Made by a program: the position numbers and the translations under genes
Assembly: GCA_003327425.1 (NCBI GenBank)
Contig: QOQW01000023.1
Location: 41,911-105,910 of the forward strand
Source of the DNA: Candidatus Ozemibacter sibiricus
GTDB taxonomy: Bacteria > Muiribacteriota > Ozemobacteria > Ozemobacterales > Ozemobacteraceae
DNA length: 64,000 nt
Direction: 5' to 3'
Notes under the pieces: generated by a model
What the model was told of the DNA's origin: nothing
The model's database searches: none
The model's input: only the letters and a program-made list of their open reading frames with translations
Shown here: positions 29,767-38,865 of the stretch, one piece after another
Layout: the number at the start of each line of letters is the position of its first letter
Numbering within the stretch: the stretch's first letter is position 1

Positions 29767-30543
29767 CTACTTGAGCAGCTCGTTGGCCCGCCAGAGATAC
29801 CAGCTGGCGGCCGTACGGAAGGGGCGCCAGATCTCGCCCGCCGCCGCGAACTCGCGCCGACCGGGCAGATCAGGCCGCCCGTACAGCCGGGCGAACCCTT
29901 TGCGCAGCCCGTAGTCATCTACGGCCAGCACATCGGGCCGCCCCAGCCGAAAGATCAGGAACATCTCGACGGTCCAGCGGCCGATGCCGCGCACGCGGGT
30001 CAGCCGCTCGATGATCGCCTCGTCGGACATCTTCCGCAATCTGGCCAGAGGCGGGATCCGCTCGGCCAGGGCGTGCTCGGCCAGATCACGGATGGCCGCG
30101 ATCTTGGGCCGCGACAGCCCGAGGGCCCGCAGTTCTTCGTCGGGGGCCCGCACCAGATCGAAGGGACGGATCTCGCCGTCGGGGCCGGAGCCGAAGGCTT
30201 GCTGCACGCGCGCGAAGATGGCGGCCGCCGCCCGCCCGTTGAGCTGCTGGTAGACGATGGCTTCGAGGAAGGCCTGGAACGGGCTGAGCACGGTGCTCGT
30301 CTCGAGGCCGAGGGGACCGACCCGATCGATGAAGCACCCCAGGACGGGATCGACCCGCCGCAGGTGCGCCACGGCTGCTTCGGGATCGAAGGCCAGGCCC
30401 GCCTTGCCGGCTGGCTCGGCAGACGATGCGGCAAGCAGCGTGGTCCGCCCCGCCGATCGTCGGCGGGATGTCCTGGCCGTCGACGCCGCGCGAGCCGAAG
30501 CCCGACGCGGGGGACCGCTCCGCCCCGTGGCACGACTCAGCAT
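29767..30543 (-). CDS. AlkA-like DNA-3-methyladenine glycosylase (HhH-GPD)
   Basis: The start at 30543 overlaps the upstream stop (ATGCTGA), giving 258 residues. An Arg/Ser/Ala-rich N-terminal stretch of about 45 residues precedes the HhH-GPD domain. Motifs: FLEAIVYQQLNGRAA, the helix-hairpin-helix LTRVRGIGRWTVEMFLIF, and VDDYGLRKG with aspartates 209-210 at the catalytic position. Glycosylases of this family remove alkylated purines from DNA and start base-excision repair. The protein lacks the N-terminal AlkA beta domain, so it is closer to the short AlkA/Mag forms. It is translationally coupled to a small Cys-rich protein. Confidence 0.9.
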   Translation of the reverse strand: MLSRATGRSGPPRRASARAASTARTSRRRSAGRTTLLAASSAEPAGKAGLAFDPEAAVAHLRRVDPVLGCFIDRVGPLGLETSTVLSPFQAFLEAIVYQQLNGRAAAAIFARVQQAFGSGPDGEIRPFDLVRAPDEELRALGLSRPKIAAIRDLAEHALAERIPPLARLRKMSDEAIIERLTRVRGIGRWTVEMFLIFRLGRPDVLAVDDYGLRKGFARLYGRPDLPGRREFAAAGEIWRPFRTAASWYLWRANELLK

Positions 30544-30938
30544 TCTTCGGGCTCCGTGGCAGGGGGTGGCGAAGAGCCCGGGGCCACCGTCGAGGCACGC
30601 GCCGGGGAGGCAGGCGAAGCGGAGGCGGCAGACGCCGCGGCGGGCCCAGGTTCGCCCGGCGCCCCCCGCTCCGGCGCGGGCGCAGGCGCCAGGGCAGGCG
30701 TCGCCCCAGACCGAGACGCTGGCTGGGACGTTCCCACCGGGCCGCCTGGCGCAGCGAGCGCCCGGGTCCGCTGCTGATCGGCGAGGCACTGCTCGCACCG
30801 CCGATCACCGCAGAACTGACAGAAGTGGCAGTCCGGGCAGGGGTGCTTCTTGCGTTGATCGTCTGACCGACCGGGACAGAAAGCATTCAAGCGGGCATAG
30901 ACATCGTCATCCAATTGGTCCGAGGGATGGTCGGGCAT
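30537..30938 (-). CDS. Small cysteine-rich protein coupled to the glycosylase
   Basis: The start at 30938 (MPDHPSDQ) has a GGAGAG-type site six bases upstream and gives 133 residues. After an acidic helix comes FCPGRSDDQRKKHP and a dense cluster CX2CX2CX2CX4CX2C near residues 41-58, likely to bind zinc or an iron-sulfur cluster. The rest is Ala/Pro/Ser-rich low complexity with no motif. The last codons overlap the glycosylase start, so the two are made together. A role in delivering or regulating the glycosylase is conceivable but unproven. I do not recognise the family. Confidence 0.65.
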   Translation of the reverse strand: MPDHPSDQLDDDVYARLNAFCPGRSDDQRKKHPCPDCHFCQFCGDRRCEQCLADQQRTRALAAPGGPVGTSQPASRSGATPALAPAPAPERGAPGEPGPAAASAASASPASPARASTVAPGSSPPPATEPEEC

Positions 30939-30979
30939 CTTGCTCTCCGGCGCGAATTCACGTAGCATGGATACTGTAC

Positions 30980-31393
30980 ATGATGTCGACGCTCCATGTC
31001 AGCCCCCGTTTCCAGAGGCCAAGCTCTCATCGGTCGCAACCAGCTTCCCGCTCTGCGCGGGTCTGGCCGTGGGTCGCCCGCATCCAATTGGCCATCATCC
31101 TCGTGAGCCTCGTCTTCACGGCGTTCTGGGGATGCCCCTCCCGTTGCTGCCATGACGAAAACGATGACCATCCTGACGGCGACCTCCCTCACCTGACCTC
31201 GTCGACACCTCCCTTCGCCTCCCACGCTTGCACTTCTCTGGCCTGCAGCCGGGGGGTGATGGTTCTGGCAGGGAACGCCGTCGGCACCATCGAGGTCGGC
31301 CGGGCTGACCGTGTCGGTCTCCCCTCTGCTCCCTGCCTCACCTCGATCGCCCCCGAGCCCCTTCGCCGACCGCCGCGACCTGGCGCCGCCTGA
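30980..31393 (+). CDS. Possible small membrane protein ahead of the metal-efflux operon
   Basis: A 137-residue frame from 30980 has one clear hydrophobic helix (RIQLAIILVSLVFTAFWG), then GCPSRCCHDENDDHPDGD, which combines cysteines with acidic residues and a histidine as a metal-binding segment might. The C-terminal third is nondescript. It points into the heavy-metal RND operon and ends 47 nt before it. Against it: no strong ribosome site (a GATACT -10-like box lies only 4 nt upstream) and no known family. If it is not a gene, bases 30939-31440 are a 500-nt leader and promoter region for the efflux operon. Confidence 0.35.
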   Translation: MMSTLHVSPRFQRPSSHRSQPASRSARVWPWVARIQLAIILVSLVFTAFWGCPSRCCHDENDDHPDGDLPHLTSSTPPFASHACTSLACSRGVMVLAGNAVGTIEVGRADRVGLPSAPCLTSIAPEPLRRPPRPGAA

Positions 31394-31440
31394 TCCCTCC
31401 TTTTTTTCGATCTCCTTCGCGTTTCCCCAACGGAGGTTTC

Positions 31441-32691
31441 ATGCTGCGCGATCGTTCGATCTTCGTTTGCCTTTCCGCCTTTTTCCTGCTGTCGAGCCCG
31501 CTGGCCCACGGGCTCACCTTGCACGAGGCGCTGGCTCGCGTCGCTTCCCATCCCGCGCTCGCGCCCCTCGCCCTCGAGGAGGAGCGCGCCACCGCCCGCG
31601 CTGGCGACGCCGGCCGGCGAGGGCCTGACACCCTCGCGCTCGATCTCGAGAACGTCGGTGGCGATCTGAACGGCCTGACCGAGACCGAGGCCACGCTCGC
31701 CCTCTCCCGCCCGCTGCTCGACCGGCACCGGGTGCGCGCGGCCCGCACGCTCGCCGCCCTGGACGGCGAACGAGCGCGCTTCGCGCAGGCGCGGCGGCGC
31801 TGGGAGCTGTCCAGCGCGGTGCAGCGCACCTTCCATGCCCTGCAGGCGGCCATCGCCCTGGCCGAGGTGGCTAGCGAGGCGGTCGATCTCGCCACCGACC
31901 TGCGCGACGCCACCCTGGTCCGCGTCGAGGCGGGCAGCTCGCCGCCCGCCGAGCGGCTGAGCGCCGACCTCACCCTCGAGCGAGCCCGGGCCGAACTCAA
32001 GCAACGCCAAGGGGCGGTCCGGCAGTTGCTGCAGGAACTCGCCCGGGCCACGGGGGCTGCAACCATCCAGGCGTCCGAGATCGAAGGCCAGCTTTCGCCC
32101 GATCTCACCCTGCCCGATCGCGCCACCCTCGAAGCCAACCTGCTGGCGACCCACCCCGCCCTGCGACAACTGGCGCTCGATCGCCGCGAAGCAGCCGGTC
32201 AGCTCGCCCAGGCTCGGGCCGACACCCGCCCCGAATGGGCCATTTCGGGAGGCCTTCGCCACCTGCGGGCCGCCGAGGCGCGCGATCGCCTGACCTTCGT
32301 CATCGGCCTGGAAGCCTCTCTGCCGTCGCCCCGGGCCACCCGCGGGGCCCGGCAAGCCCTGGCCCTGCGTCAGGCCCAGATCGAAGCCGAAGAACGCCAG
32401 CAACGACACGAACTGCTGACCACCCTGGCCGAGGCCGTCGAGCGCTTCACCACCGCCCGGGCCGTGGCCCTCGACCTGCGAGATCGAGTCCTGCCCGCGG
32501 CGCTCCGACTGCACGAGCTGGCCCTGGACGGCTATCGGCTCGGCAAGACCTCCCAACTGGCCGTCTATGATGCGCGCCAGACCCTTCTGGCATCACGCCG
32601 CGAGTATTTTCAGAGCCTCGACGAACTGTATCAAGCCGTCGACACCATCGAACAGCTCTGCGGCGTGTGCCTGGTCGGCGAGTCTCACTGA
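31441..32691 (+). CDS. Outer-membrane factor of a heavy-metal RND system (CusC/CzcC-like)
   Basis: The 416 residues begin with a signal peptide (IFVCLSAFFLLSSPLAHG) after the ribosome site GGAGG (31434-31438). The body is the outer-membrane efflux domain: two long coiled-coil hairpins rich in Ala/Arg/Glu/Gln (for example LERARAELKQRQGAV and LALRQAQIEAEERQQ) and short strands. Length and low sequence complexity match CzcC/CusC relatives. It precedes the adaptor by 28 nt and should form the exit duct for the pump at 34325-37435. Confidence 0.87.
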   Translation: MLRDRSIFVCLSAFFLLSSPLAHGLTLHEALARVASHPALAPLALEEERATARAGDAGRRGPDTLALDLENVGGDLNGLTETEATLALSRPLLDRHRVRAARTLAALDGERARFAQARRRWELSSAVQRTFHALQAAIALAEVASEAVDLATDLRDATLVRVEAGSSPPAERLSADLTLERARAELKQRQGAVRQLLQELARATGAATIQASEIEGQLSPDLTLPDRATLEANLLATHPALRQLALDRREAAGQLAQARADTRPEWAISGGLRHLRAAEARDRLTFVIGLEASLPSPRATRGARQALALRQAQIEAEERQQRHELLTTLAEAVERFTTARAVALDLRDRVLPAALRLHELALDGYRLGKTSQLAVYDARQTLLASRREYFQSLDELYQAVDTIEQLCGVCLVGESH

Positions 32692-32719
32692 GGCGCGCCC
32701 ACGAACGGAGAACATCTGC

Positions 32720-34315
32720 ATGTCTACGATTTCCTTCCCCCCCATTCCTCCGATTTCTTCCCTGGGCCAGCGAGCTTCCGCCCAGGTCCTCGGGCTGACC
32801 CTGGCCTTCTTCCTTTCAGGGATGACCGCCCTGCGGGCCGGAGAGGCCTGCTGTCCAACACCTTCGTCGACGCCGAAAAAGGCCGCGGCCACCGTCGCCG
32901 CTCCCGCGCCTCGCCCCTCTCAAGAAAGGTCGACCTCAGCCAAAGGCGGGCCAGCCCCCCACTCGGCATCCCACGCCGGAGGCGCCCACGACCATGGTCC
33001 GGCCCGTCCGCCGGCGCCGACTTCTCCCGCGCCGACCAGGGCCGGTTCCCAGGCCGAACGCCAGGCCCAGCCGCCTGCAGACCACGCTCACGATCATGCG
33101 CATGGGCACGCTCATGATCACCGACATGGGCACCCCACCGTCACCTTCGGCCCCCGCACCCTGGCCCAGCTCTCGGAGCCGACCTGCGAGCATGGTCGCA
33201 AGACCATCGCCTGCGACGTCTGCCGCTACGAGCTGGGCGTGGTCAAGGTGACCGGCTCGGCCGCGGCCCTCATCAAGGCCGAGCCCGTCACCCCCGGCCA
33301 GGACCGGCAGATCGTCACCGTCACCGGGGAACTGACCCTCGACGACAACCGGGTCCTCTGTCTCACCCCCCGCTTCGCCGGCCGGCTGGCCTCGATCAGC
33401 TTGCGCGTGGGCGATCCGGTGCAGGCTGGTCAGCCGCTGTTCGTGTTGGAAAGCCATGAACTGGCCGAGGCCGCTCTGGCGCTGCTCAAGCGCCGCGCCG
33501 AGCTGGATCTGGCCGCCAAGCGCTACGAGCGAGAGAAGATGCTGTTCGAGCGGCAGATCGGCTCAGCCCAGGAGGCCCAGGAAGCCCAGGCCGCCCTCGA
33601 CCTGGCCCAGCTCGAGACCGAGAACGCCCGCCGCCGCCTGGCGTTGTTCGGCCTGCCCGCCGATCAGGTGGCGGCCCTCGAAAAAGGCGCCCCCACCCGC
33701 CTGACCACGGGCGAATTCTTGGTGCGCAGCCCCCTCGCCGGTCGCGTCCTGGAACGTGCCGGCAACGTCGGCGACCGCGTCACCGGCGACAAAGAGGTGA
33801 TGAAGGTGGCCGATCTGACCCATCTGACCGCCCTCGTCCAGGTGCATGAACAGGACCTCGGGGCGGTGTTGACAGCGCTGAAAGATGGCCCCCTGCCCGC
33901 CGAGGTGACGGCCGATGCCTTCCCCGGGCGGGTCTTCGAAGCCATGGCGTTGCAGGCTGATCTGCAGATCTCCCGCGAGACCCGCACGCTGCCCGTTCGG
34001 CTCGAGGTCGAAAATCCCGACGAACTGCTGCGACCGGGCCTGTTCATCCGCGGGCGGTTGCGGCTGGGCGAGCGGCAGGCCCCGGTCAGCCTGCCGCTGG
34101 CCGCCCTTCAGGAAGACGCCGGCCAGGCCTTCGTCTTCGTCCGACTCACCGATGATCTGTATGTTCGGCGCGATGTGCAACCCGGCCCTCGCCTGGGCGA
34201 CCTCGTCGCCATCGAAGAGGGGCTCCAGCCCGGCGAAGTGGTGGCCGTCGACGGAGCCTTCCTGCTGAAATCCGACGTCCTGCGCGAGAAGATGGGCGCC
34301 GGCTGCGCCGACTAG
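32720..34315 (+). CDS. Heavy-metal RND periplasmic adaptor with His-rich and Cys motifs (CusB/CzcB-like)
   Basis: The start at 32720 has GGAG upstream; 531 residues. A signal or anchor (15-38) ends near CC at 44-45. A Pro/Ala/Ser linker contains a His-Asp-Ala-Gly repeat at 122-138 with about ten histidines, followed by a C-X8-C-X2-C motif at Cys156, 165 and 168. Both are good metal ligands. From about 175 the standard adaptor follows: beta-barrel, lipoyl halves (LASISLRVGDPVQAGQPLF; FLVRSPLAGRVLERAGNVG) and a coiled-coil hairpin. Such N-terminal extensions may bind and hand metal to the pump, as in CusB. The metal is not determined. Confidence 0.9.
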   Translation: MSTISFPPIPPISSLGQRASAQVLGLTLAFFLSGMTALRAGEACCPTPSSTPKKAAATVAAPAPRPSQERSTSAKGGPAPHSASHAGGAHDHGPARPPAPTSPAPTRAGSQAERQAQPPADHAHDHAHGHAHDHRHGHPTVTFGPRTLAQLSEPTCEHGRKTIACDVCRYELGVVKVTGSAAALIKAEPVTPGQDRQIVTVTGELTLDDNRVLCLTPRFAGRLASISLRVGDPVQAGQPLFVLESHELAEAALALLKRRAELDLAAKRYEREKMLFERQIGSAQEAQEAQAALDLAQLETENARRRLALFGLPADQVAALEKGAPTRLTTGEFLVRSPLAGRVLERAGNVGDRVTGDKEVMKVADLTHLTALVQVHEQDLGAVLTALKDGPLPAEVTADAFPGRVFEAMALQADLQISRETRTLPVRLEVENPDELLRPGLFIRGRLRLGERQAPVSLPLAALQEDAGQAFVFVRLTDDLYVRRDVQPGPRLGDLVAIEEGLQPGEVVAVDGAFLLKSDVLREKMGAGCAD

Positions 34316-34324
34316 GAGGCCACC

Positions 34325-37300
34325 ATGGAAGAGACCTTCCGCACCCTCCTGTCGCAGCGGGTCTTCATCTTCCTGCTGGGCGGCATCCTGATCGTCGCCG
34401 GACTGGTGGCCTGGCAGCAACTGCCCATCGACGCCTTCCCCGACGTGACCAATACCCAGGTGATGGTGCTGACCAAAGCCGAGGGGTTCTCGCCCCTCGA
34501 CGTCGAACAACGGGTCACCTTCCCACTCGAGCAGAAGATGGGCGGGCTGCCCCGCGTCCGCGAGGTGCGTTCCACCTCGAAGGCGGGTCTGTCGCAACTC
34601 GTGGTCATCTTCGAAGACGGTGTCGACATCTATTTCGCCCGGCAGGTCGTCCTCGAGCGCCTGCAGGAAGCCGCCCGGCACCTGCCGCCCGGCCTCGAGC
34701 CCGAACTGGCCCCGATCACCACCGGGCTCGGCGAGATCTTCCAATACACGCTCGACAGCGCCAGCGCCTCGGCCATGGAGCTGCGCACCCTGCAGGACTG
34801 GGTGGTGGCACCCCAGCTTCGTCCGCTGCCCGGCGTGACCGAAGTCAACAGCTTCGGCGGGTATCTCAAGCAGTACCACGTGCTGCCCGACCCCGACCGC
34901 CTGCAGAAGTACGGCATCACCCTGCCCGAGATCGTGGCCGCCCTCGACCGCAACAACGCCAACGCGCCCGGCCATTACGTGACCCAGGGCTGGGAACAGC
35001 AGTACATCCGGTCGGTCGGGCTGCTGACCTCGATCGCCGACATCGAGAACATCGTGCTGCGGGCCCCCGGCGGCGTGCCCATACGCATCCGGGATGTGGC
35101 CCGCGTCGAGATCGGCCATGCCCCCCGCCAGGGTGCGGTCACCCGCGACGGCCGCGGCGAGGTGGTGGCCGGCATGGTCATGATGCTGAAGGACGAGAAT
35201 TCCAAGACCGTCGTCGACAGCGTCAAGAACCGTCTGCCGCAGATCCGGCAGTCGCTGCCCCCCGATGTCCATCTGAACGTGTTCTACGATCGCACCTCGC
35301 TGATCCAGGCCTGCCTGCGCACCGTGCTCGAGGCGTTGCGTGATGGGGCCCTGTGGGTGGTGGTGGTGCTGTTCATCTTCCTGGCCGAGCTGTCGACCTC
35401 GCTGATCGTCGTCGTCTCGATCCCCTTCACCTTCCTGGCCTCGTTCGTGATCATGAAATGGTGGGGGCTGTCCAGCAATCTGATGAGCCTGGGCGGTCTC
35501 GCCTTCACCGTGGGCATGGTCTCCGACGCCTCCATCGTGGTCATCGAGAATGCGCGCCGCCACCTGCGCCGCCTGCCGGCCGGGGCATCGCGCGTCGCCG
35601 CGGTGGCGCGGGCCACGGCCGAAGTGATGCGGCCCCTGACCTTCTCGGTGCTCATCATCGTCATCGTGCTGGTTCCCCTGCTGCTGCTCGAAGGCATGGA
35701 AGGCAAGATGTTCGGGCCGCTCGCGTTGACCATGCTCATCTCGCTGCTGGCCAGCCTGGGCGTGGCGCTGCTGCTGGTGCCGGCCTTCGGGACGACTTTC
35801 CTGCCGCTGGGCGAAGAACGCGAATTCCGGATCATCAAGGGGGGCTATCGGCTGTATGAGGCCCTGCTGGGACTGGCCCTGCGGGTGCCGCCGGCGACCG
35901 GTCTGCTCGCCTTGCTCCTGCTCGGCGGCATCGGGGCGCTGGGGCGCACCATCGGCACCGAGTTCATGCCCCCGCTGGACGAAGGCGCCATCGCCATCAA
36001 CGTGGTCCGGCTGCCCAATGCCTCGCTCGACGGGGCGGTCAAGGTCTCGACCGCCATGGAGCAAGCGCTGGCCGACATTCCCGAGATCGCCGCCGTGGTC
36101 AGCAAAACCGGCCGGGCCGAGATCTCCGAAGATCCGATGGGTCCAGAACAGACCGATCTGATCATCACCCTGAAAGAACCCGGCAGTCTGCCCGGGGCCC
36201 GGCCCAAAGCCGAGATCCTGCGCGCGATCCAGGAGCGGCTCGAGAAGCTGCCCGGCCTGCGCTTCTCGTACTCGCAGCCCATCGCCCTCCGCGTCAACGA
36301 GCTGATCTCCGGTATCAAGAGCGATGTCGCGGTCAAGGTGTTCGGCGATGACCTCGACACCCTGACCCGCCTGTCGGGCGAGGTGCTGGCGGCGCTGGCC
36401 AAGACGCCCGGCGCCGCCGATGTCAAGGCGACCCAGCTCAGTACCATGTCCCAGCTCGACGTGCAGATCGATCGCGCCGCCGCTTCCCGCTACGGGCTGA
36501 ATGTTTCCGAAATCAACGATCTGATCGGAATGGCGGTCGGCGGCCACGTCGCCACCACCCTGATCGAAGGCCAGCGCCGGTTCGACGTGCTCGTCCGCTA
36601 CCCGCCCGAGGTGCGGGCTGATCCCGAGGCCATCAGCCGCCTCAAGGTGACCGGCCCCGAGGGCCAGTTGATTCCCCTCGGGCAGGTGGCCCGCATCGCG
36701 CGCGTCGAGGTGCCCATCGAGATCACCCGCGAGAACGGGCAGCGACGCATGGTGGTCGAGGCCAACATCCGCGGCCGCGATCTGGGCGGTTTCATCGCCG
36801 AGTTGCGCGACCACCTGCAACCGCTCGCCTCCCGCCTGCCGCCGGGGTATTTCCTCCAGATCGGCGGCCAGTTCGAGAACCAGCAACGGGCGATGACGCG
36901 GCTGTCGATCGTCGTGCCGATCGCGCTCCTGCTCATTCTGATCCTGCTGGTGATGGCCCTGGGCTCCTTCCGCGATGCGCTGCTGGTGCTGGTCAACCTG
37001 CCGTTCGCCCTGGTCGGCGGGGTCGCCGGCCTGTGGTGGTACGGCATGCCCTTCACGGTCTCGGCCGCCATCGCCTTCATCGTGCTGCTGGGCGTAGCGG
37101 TCCAGGATGGCGTGCTGCTCGTCACCTTCTATCGCCAATTGCTGCAGGAAGGTCACGCGCCGGCCGCGGCCGTCCGCCTGGGGTCGGTCCAACGTTTCCG
37201 CCCCCTGATGATGACGACCCTGACCACCTTCATCGGCCACCTGCCCATGATCATCTCCACCGGCTCGGGCGCCGACATCCAGAAGCCGCTGGCGGTCGTG

Positions 37301-37435
37301 GTCAATTTCGGCCTGCTCAGCTCCACCTTCTTGACGCTGCTCGTCCTGCCCGCGCTCTTTTTGATGGTGGAATCGCTGTTCCAGCCGGCCAACCGTGCGG
37401 ATCGCGACGGCGAGACGGTGGGACGCAGCGAATGA
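34325..37435 (+). CDS. Heavy-metal efflux RND transporter (CzcA/CusA family)
   Basis: The 1036-residue protein, with ribosome site AGGAGG, has the full RND topology. HME signatures are GGLPRVREVRSTSKAGLS early and GMVSDASIVVIENARRHL in TM4, with one Asp and a Glu as in CusA-like members. The porter region has TGRAEISEDPMGPEQTD and NELISGIKSDVAVKVFG, closer to CzcA. The three CusA copper-binding methionines appear as Val, Gln and Glu when aligned by eye, so copper/silver is less likely than a divalent cation such as Zn, Co, Ni or Cd. It ends the operon of OMF, adaptor and pump. A hairpin (37482-37506) follows. Confidence 0.92.
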   Translation: MEETFRTLLSQRVFIFLLGGILIVAGLVAWQQLPIDAFPDVTNTQVMVLTKAEGFSPLDVEQRVTFPLEQKMGGLPRVREVRSTSKAGLSQLVVIFEDGVDIYFARQVVLERLQEAARHLPPGLEPELAPITTGLGEIFQYTLDSASASAMELRTLQDWVVAPQLRPLPGVTEVNSFGGYLKQYHVLPDPDRLQKYGITLPEIVAALDRNNANAPGHYVTQGWEQQYIRSVGLLTSIADIENIVLRAPGGVPIRIRDVARVEIGHAPRQGAVTRDGRGEVVAGMVMMLKDENSKTVVDSVKNRLPQIRQSLPPDVHLNVFYDRTSLIQACLRTVLEALRDGALWVVVVLFIFLAELSTSLIVVVSIPFTFLASFVIMKWWGLSSNLMSLGGLAFTVGMVSDASIVVIENARRHLRRLPAGASRVAAVARATAEVMRPLTFSVLIIVIVLVPLLLLEGMEGKMFGPLALTMLISLLASLGVALLLVPAFGTTFLPLGEEREFRIIKGGYRLYEALLGLALRVPPATGLLALLLLGGIGALGRTIGTEFMPPLDEGAIAINVVRLPNASLDGAVKVSTAMEQALADIPEIAAVVSKTGRAEISEDPMGPEQTDLIITLKEPGSLPGARPKAEILRAIQERLEKLPGLRFSYSQPIALRVNELISGIKSDVAVKVFGDDLDTLTRLSGEVLAALAKTPGAADVKATQLSTMSQLDVQIDRAAASRYGLNVSEINDLIGMAVGGHVATTLIEGQRRFDVLVRYPPEVRADPEAISRLKVTGPEGQLIPLGQVARIARVEVPIEITRENGQRRMVVEANIRGRDLGGFIAELRDHLQPLASRLPPGYFLQIGGQFENQQRAMTRLSIVVPIALLLILILLVMALGSFRDALLVLVNLPFALVGGVAGLWWYGMPFTVSAAIAFIVLLGVAVQDGVLLVTFYRQLLQEGHAPAAAVRLGSVQRFRPLMMTTLTTFIGHLPMIISTGSGADIQKPLAVVVNFGLLSSTFLTLLVLPALFLMVESLFQPANRADRDGETVGRSE

Positions 37436-37481
37436 AACGGCGCCCTGGGTTGCATTCGGCCGGGCTTTGGGATATCACCTA

Positions 37482-37506
37482 AGGCAGGGCCGGGGCTCCC
37501 TGTCCT
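37482..37506 (+). terminator. Weak hairpin after the metal-efflux operon
   Basis: AGGCAGGG (37482-37489) can pair with CCCTGTCCT (37498-37506) with one bulged base and an 8-nt loop, 47 nt after the pump stop codon. No T-tract follows. Confidence 0.25.
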
Positions 37507-37527
37507 CGCCCGAACCACAGGAACGCC

Positions 37528-38865
37528 ATGGGATTCGCCGACGCCATCGCCAAGGCCAAAGAGCGCCTGGCCCAGAACGACTTCGCCACCGCCCTGGCCC
37601 TGCTCCGGCCGGTGCGACAGGACAGCGTGCTGGGCCGGGAGATGGCCGTTCTCGAACTCTGGGCCCGCCTCGCCGAGAAGGGCCGGCGCACCCGGCTGCT
37701 CGATGCCGTCGCCCTGCGCGTGCTCGAGGGGCACTTCGGCGAGGTCTTCGCAGTGGTGCTCACCCCCGACGGCAAGACCATCGTCACGGGCAGCAAAGAT
37801 GGCACGGCCCGCCTGTGGGACTTCCTGACCGGCACCCAGAAGCAGATGCTGGAGGGCGACAAAGAACCGGTGCTGACGGTCGCGCTCGTGCCGGGAGGTC
37901 GCCTTCTGGTCACCGGTCATCCGAACGGTCTCCTCAAACTCTGGGATCTGACCACCGGCCGGGCGGTGCGGCTCTTCAAGGGCCATACCCGCGACATCCG
38001 CTCCCTGGCGGTGACCGCCGATGGCCGCACCTTCCTCTCGGCCAGCCTCGATAAATCCATCCGCTGGTGGGATCTATGGGAGGGCACCTGTCTGGCCACC
38101 TTCGAAGGACACAAGGGCTTCGTCGCCGCGGTCGACCTCTGCCCCGGCGAAACCCGCTTCATGACCGGATCGAGCGATCAGACGGCCCGCCTCTGGGATC
38201 TGCACAAAGGCGCCTGCCTACAGATCTTCGAAGGGCACAAGCAGACGGTGCGAACGGTGGCGGTGGCCCCCAACGGCCGGCTGGCCGCCACAGGCAGCGA
38301 CGACAAGACCATCCACCTCTGGGACCTGACGACCTGCCAGATGTGGCGGCGCCTGGAAGGCCACGAATGGGAAGTCTGTTCGGTCGCCTTCAGCCCCGAC
38401 AGCCGCTTCCTGGTATCAGGGGGGCGCGATCGCAAGATCCGGTTGTGGCAGGTCGATACCGGTCAGTGCGTCCGCCTTCTCGAAGGCCACGGCGGCAATG
38501 TGACCTCGGTGACGTTTTCGGCGGATGGGCGGTTCCTGGCCTCTGCCAGCGAAGACCAGAAGGTCCGCCTGTGGGAGGTCGACTGGGATATCGAACTCCC
38601 GCCGCCCGCCGACTGGGATGAAGAAGCCCGCCCCTTCTTCGAAGCATTCGTGGCCCGGCACGCCCCCCGGGCCGACGATGGCCGCACCGTCACCGGCGAA
38701 CCGCAGTGGAAGGAAGATGAGGTCGCCGGCTTTATGAAGGAACTGGCCTGGCGCGGCTTCGGGTTCCTCACCGAAGCCGGGGTGCGAGCCAACCTCGAGC
38801 GGCTGAGGGCCGAATTCTACGAGAGTTGGAAGTCGCAGAGCTGGTGGAACCGCCTGTTCGGCTGA
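37528..38865 (+). CDS. Seven-bladed WD40-repeat protein
   Basis: The 445 residues have a helical N-terminus (1-60), then seven consecutive WD40 units, each beginning at a GH or equivalent dipeptide and ending LWD, WWD, LWQ or LWE (repeat starts near residues 71, 112, 154, 196, 238, 280 and 322). That is exactly one beta-propeller. A C-terminal 85-residue helical, acidic and Trp-rich extension follows (ending SWKSQSWWNRLFG). No signal peptide is present, so it is cytoplasmic and probably a scaffold. It is not in the efflux operon (92-nt gap) and is convergent with the soluble cyclase gene. Its partners are unknown. Confidence 0.9.
   Translation: MGFADAIAKAKERLAQNDFATALALLRPVRQDSVLGREMAVLELWARLAEKGRRTRLLDAVALRVLEGHFGEVFAVVLTPDGKTIVTGSKDGTARLWDFLTGTQKQMLEGDKEPVLTVALVPGGRLLVTGHPNGLLKLWDLTTGRAVRLFKGHTRDIRSLAVTADGRTFLSASLDKSIRWWDLWEGTCLATFEGHKGFVAAVDLCPGETRFMTGSSDQTARLWDLHKGACLQIFEGHKQTVRTVAVAPNGRLAATGSDDKTIHLWDLTTCQMWRRLEGHEWEVCSVAFSPDSRFLVSGGRDRKIRLWQVDTGQCVRLLEGHGGNVTSVTFSADGRFLASASEDQKVRLWEVDWDIELPPPADWDEEARPFFEAFVARHAPRADDGRTVTGEPQWKEDEVAGFMKELAWRGFGFLTEAGVRANLERLRAEFYESWKSQSWWNRLFG

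Noticed and set aside
33563..37240. Antisense open frame of more than 1200 codons opposite the metal-efflux adaptor and pump
   Set aside because: Same effect as above: no domain, odd composition, and the sense strand carries a conserved pump.
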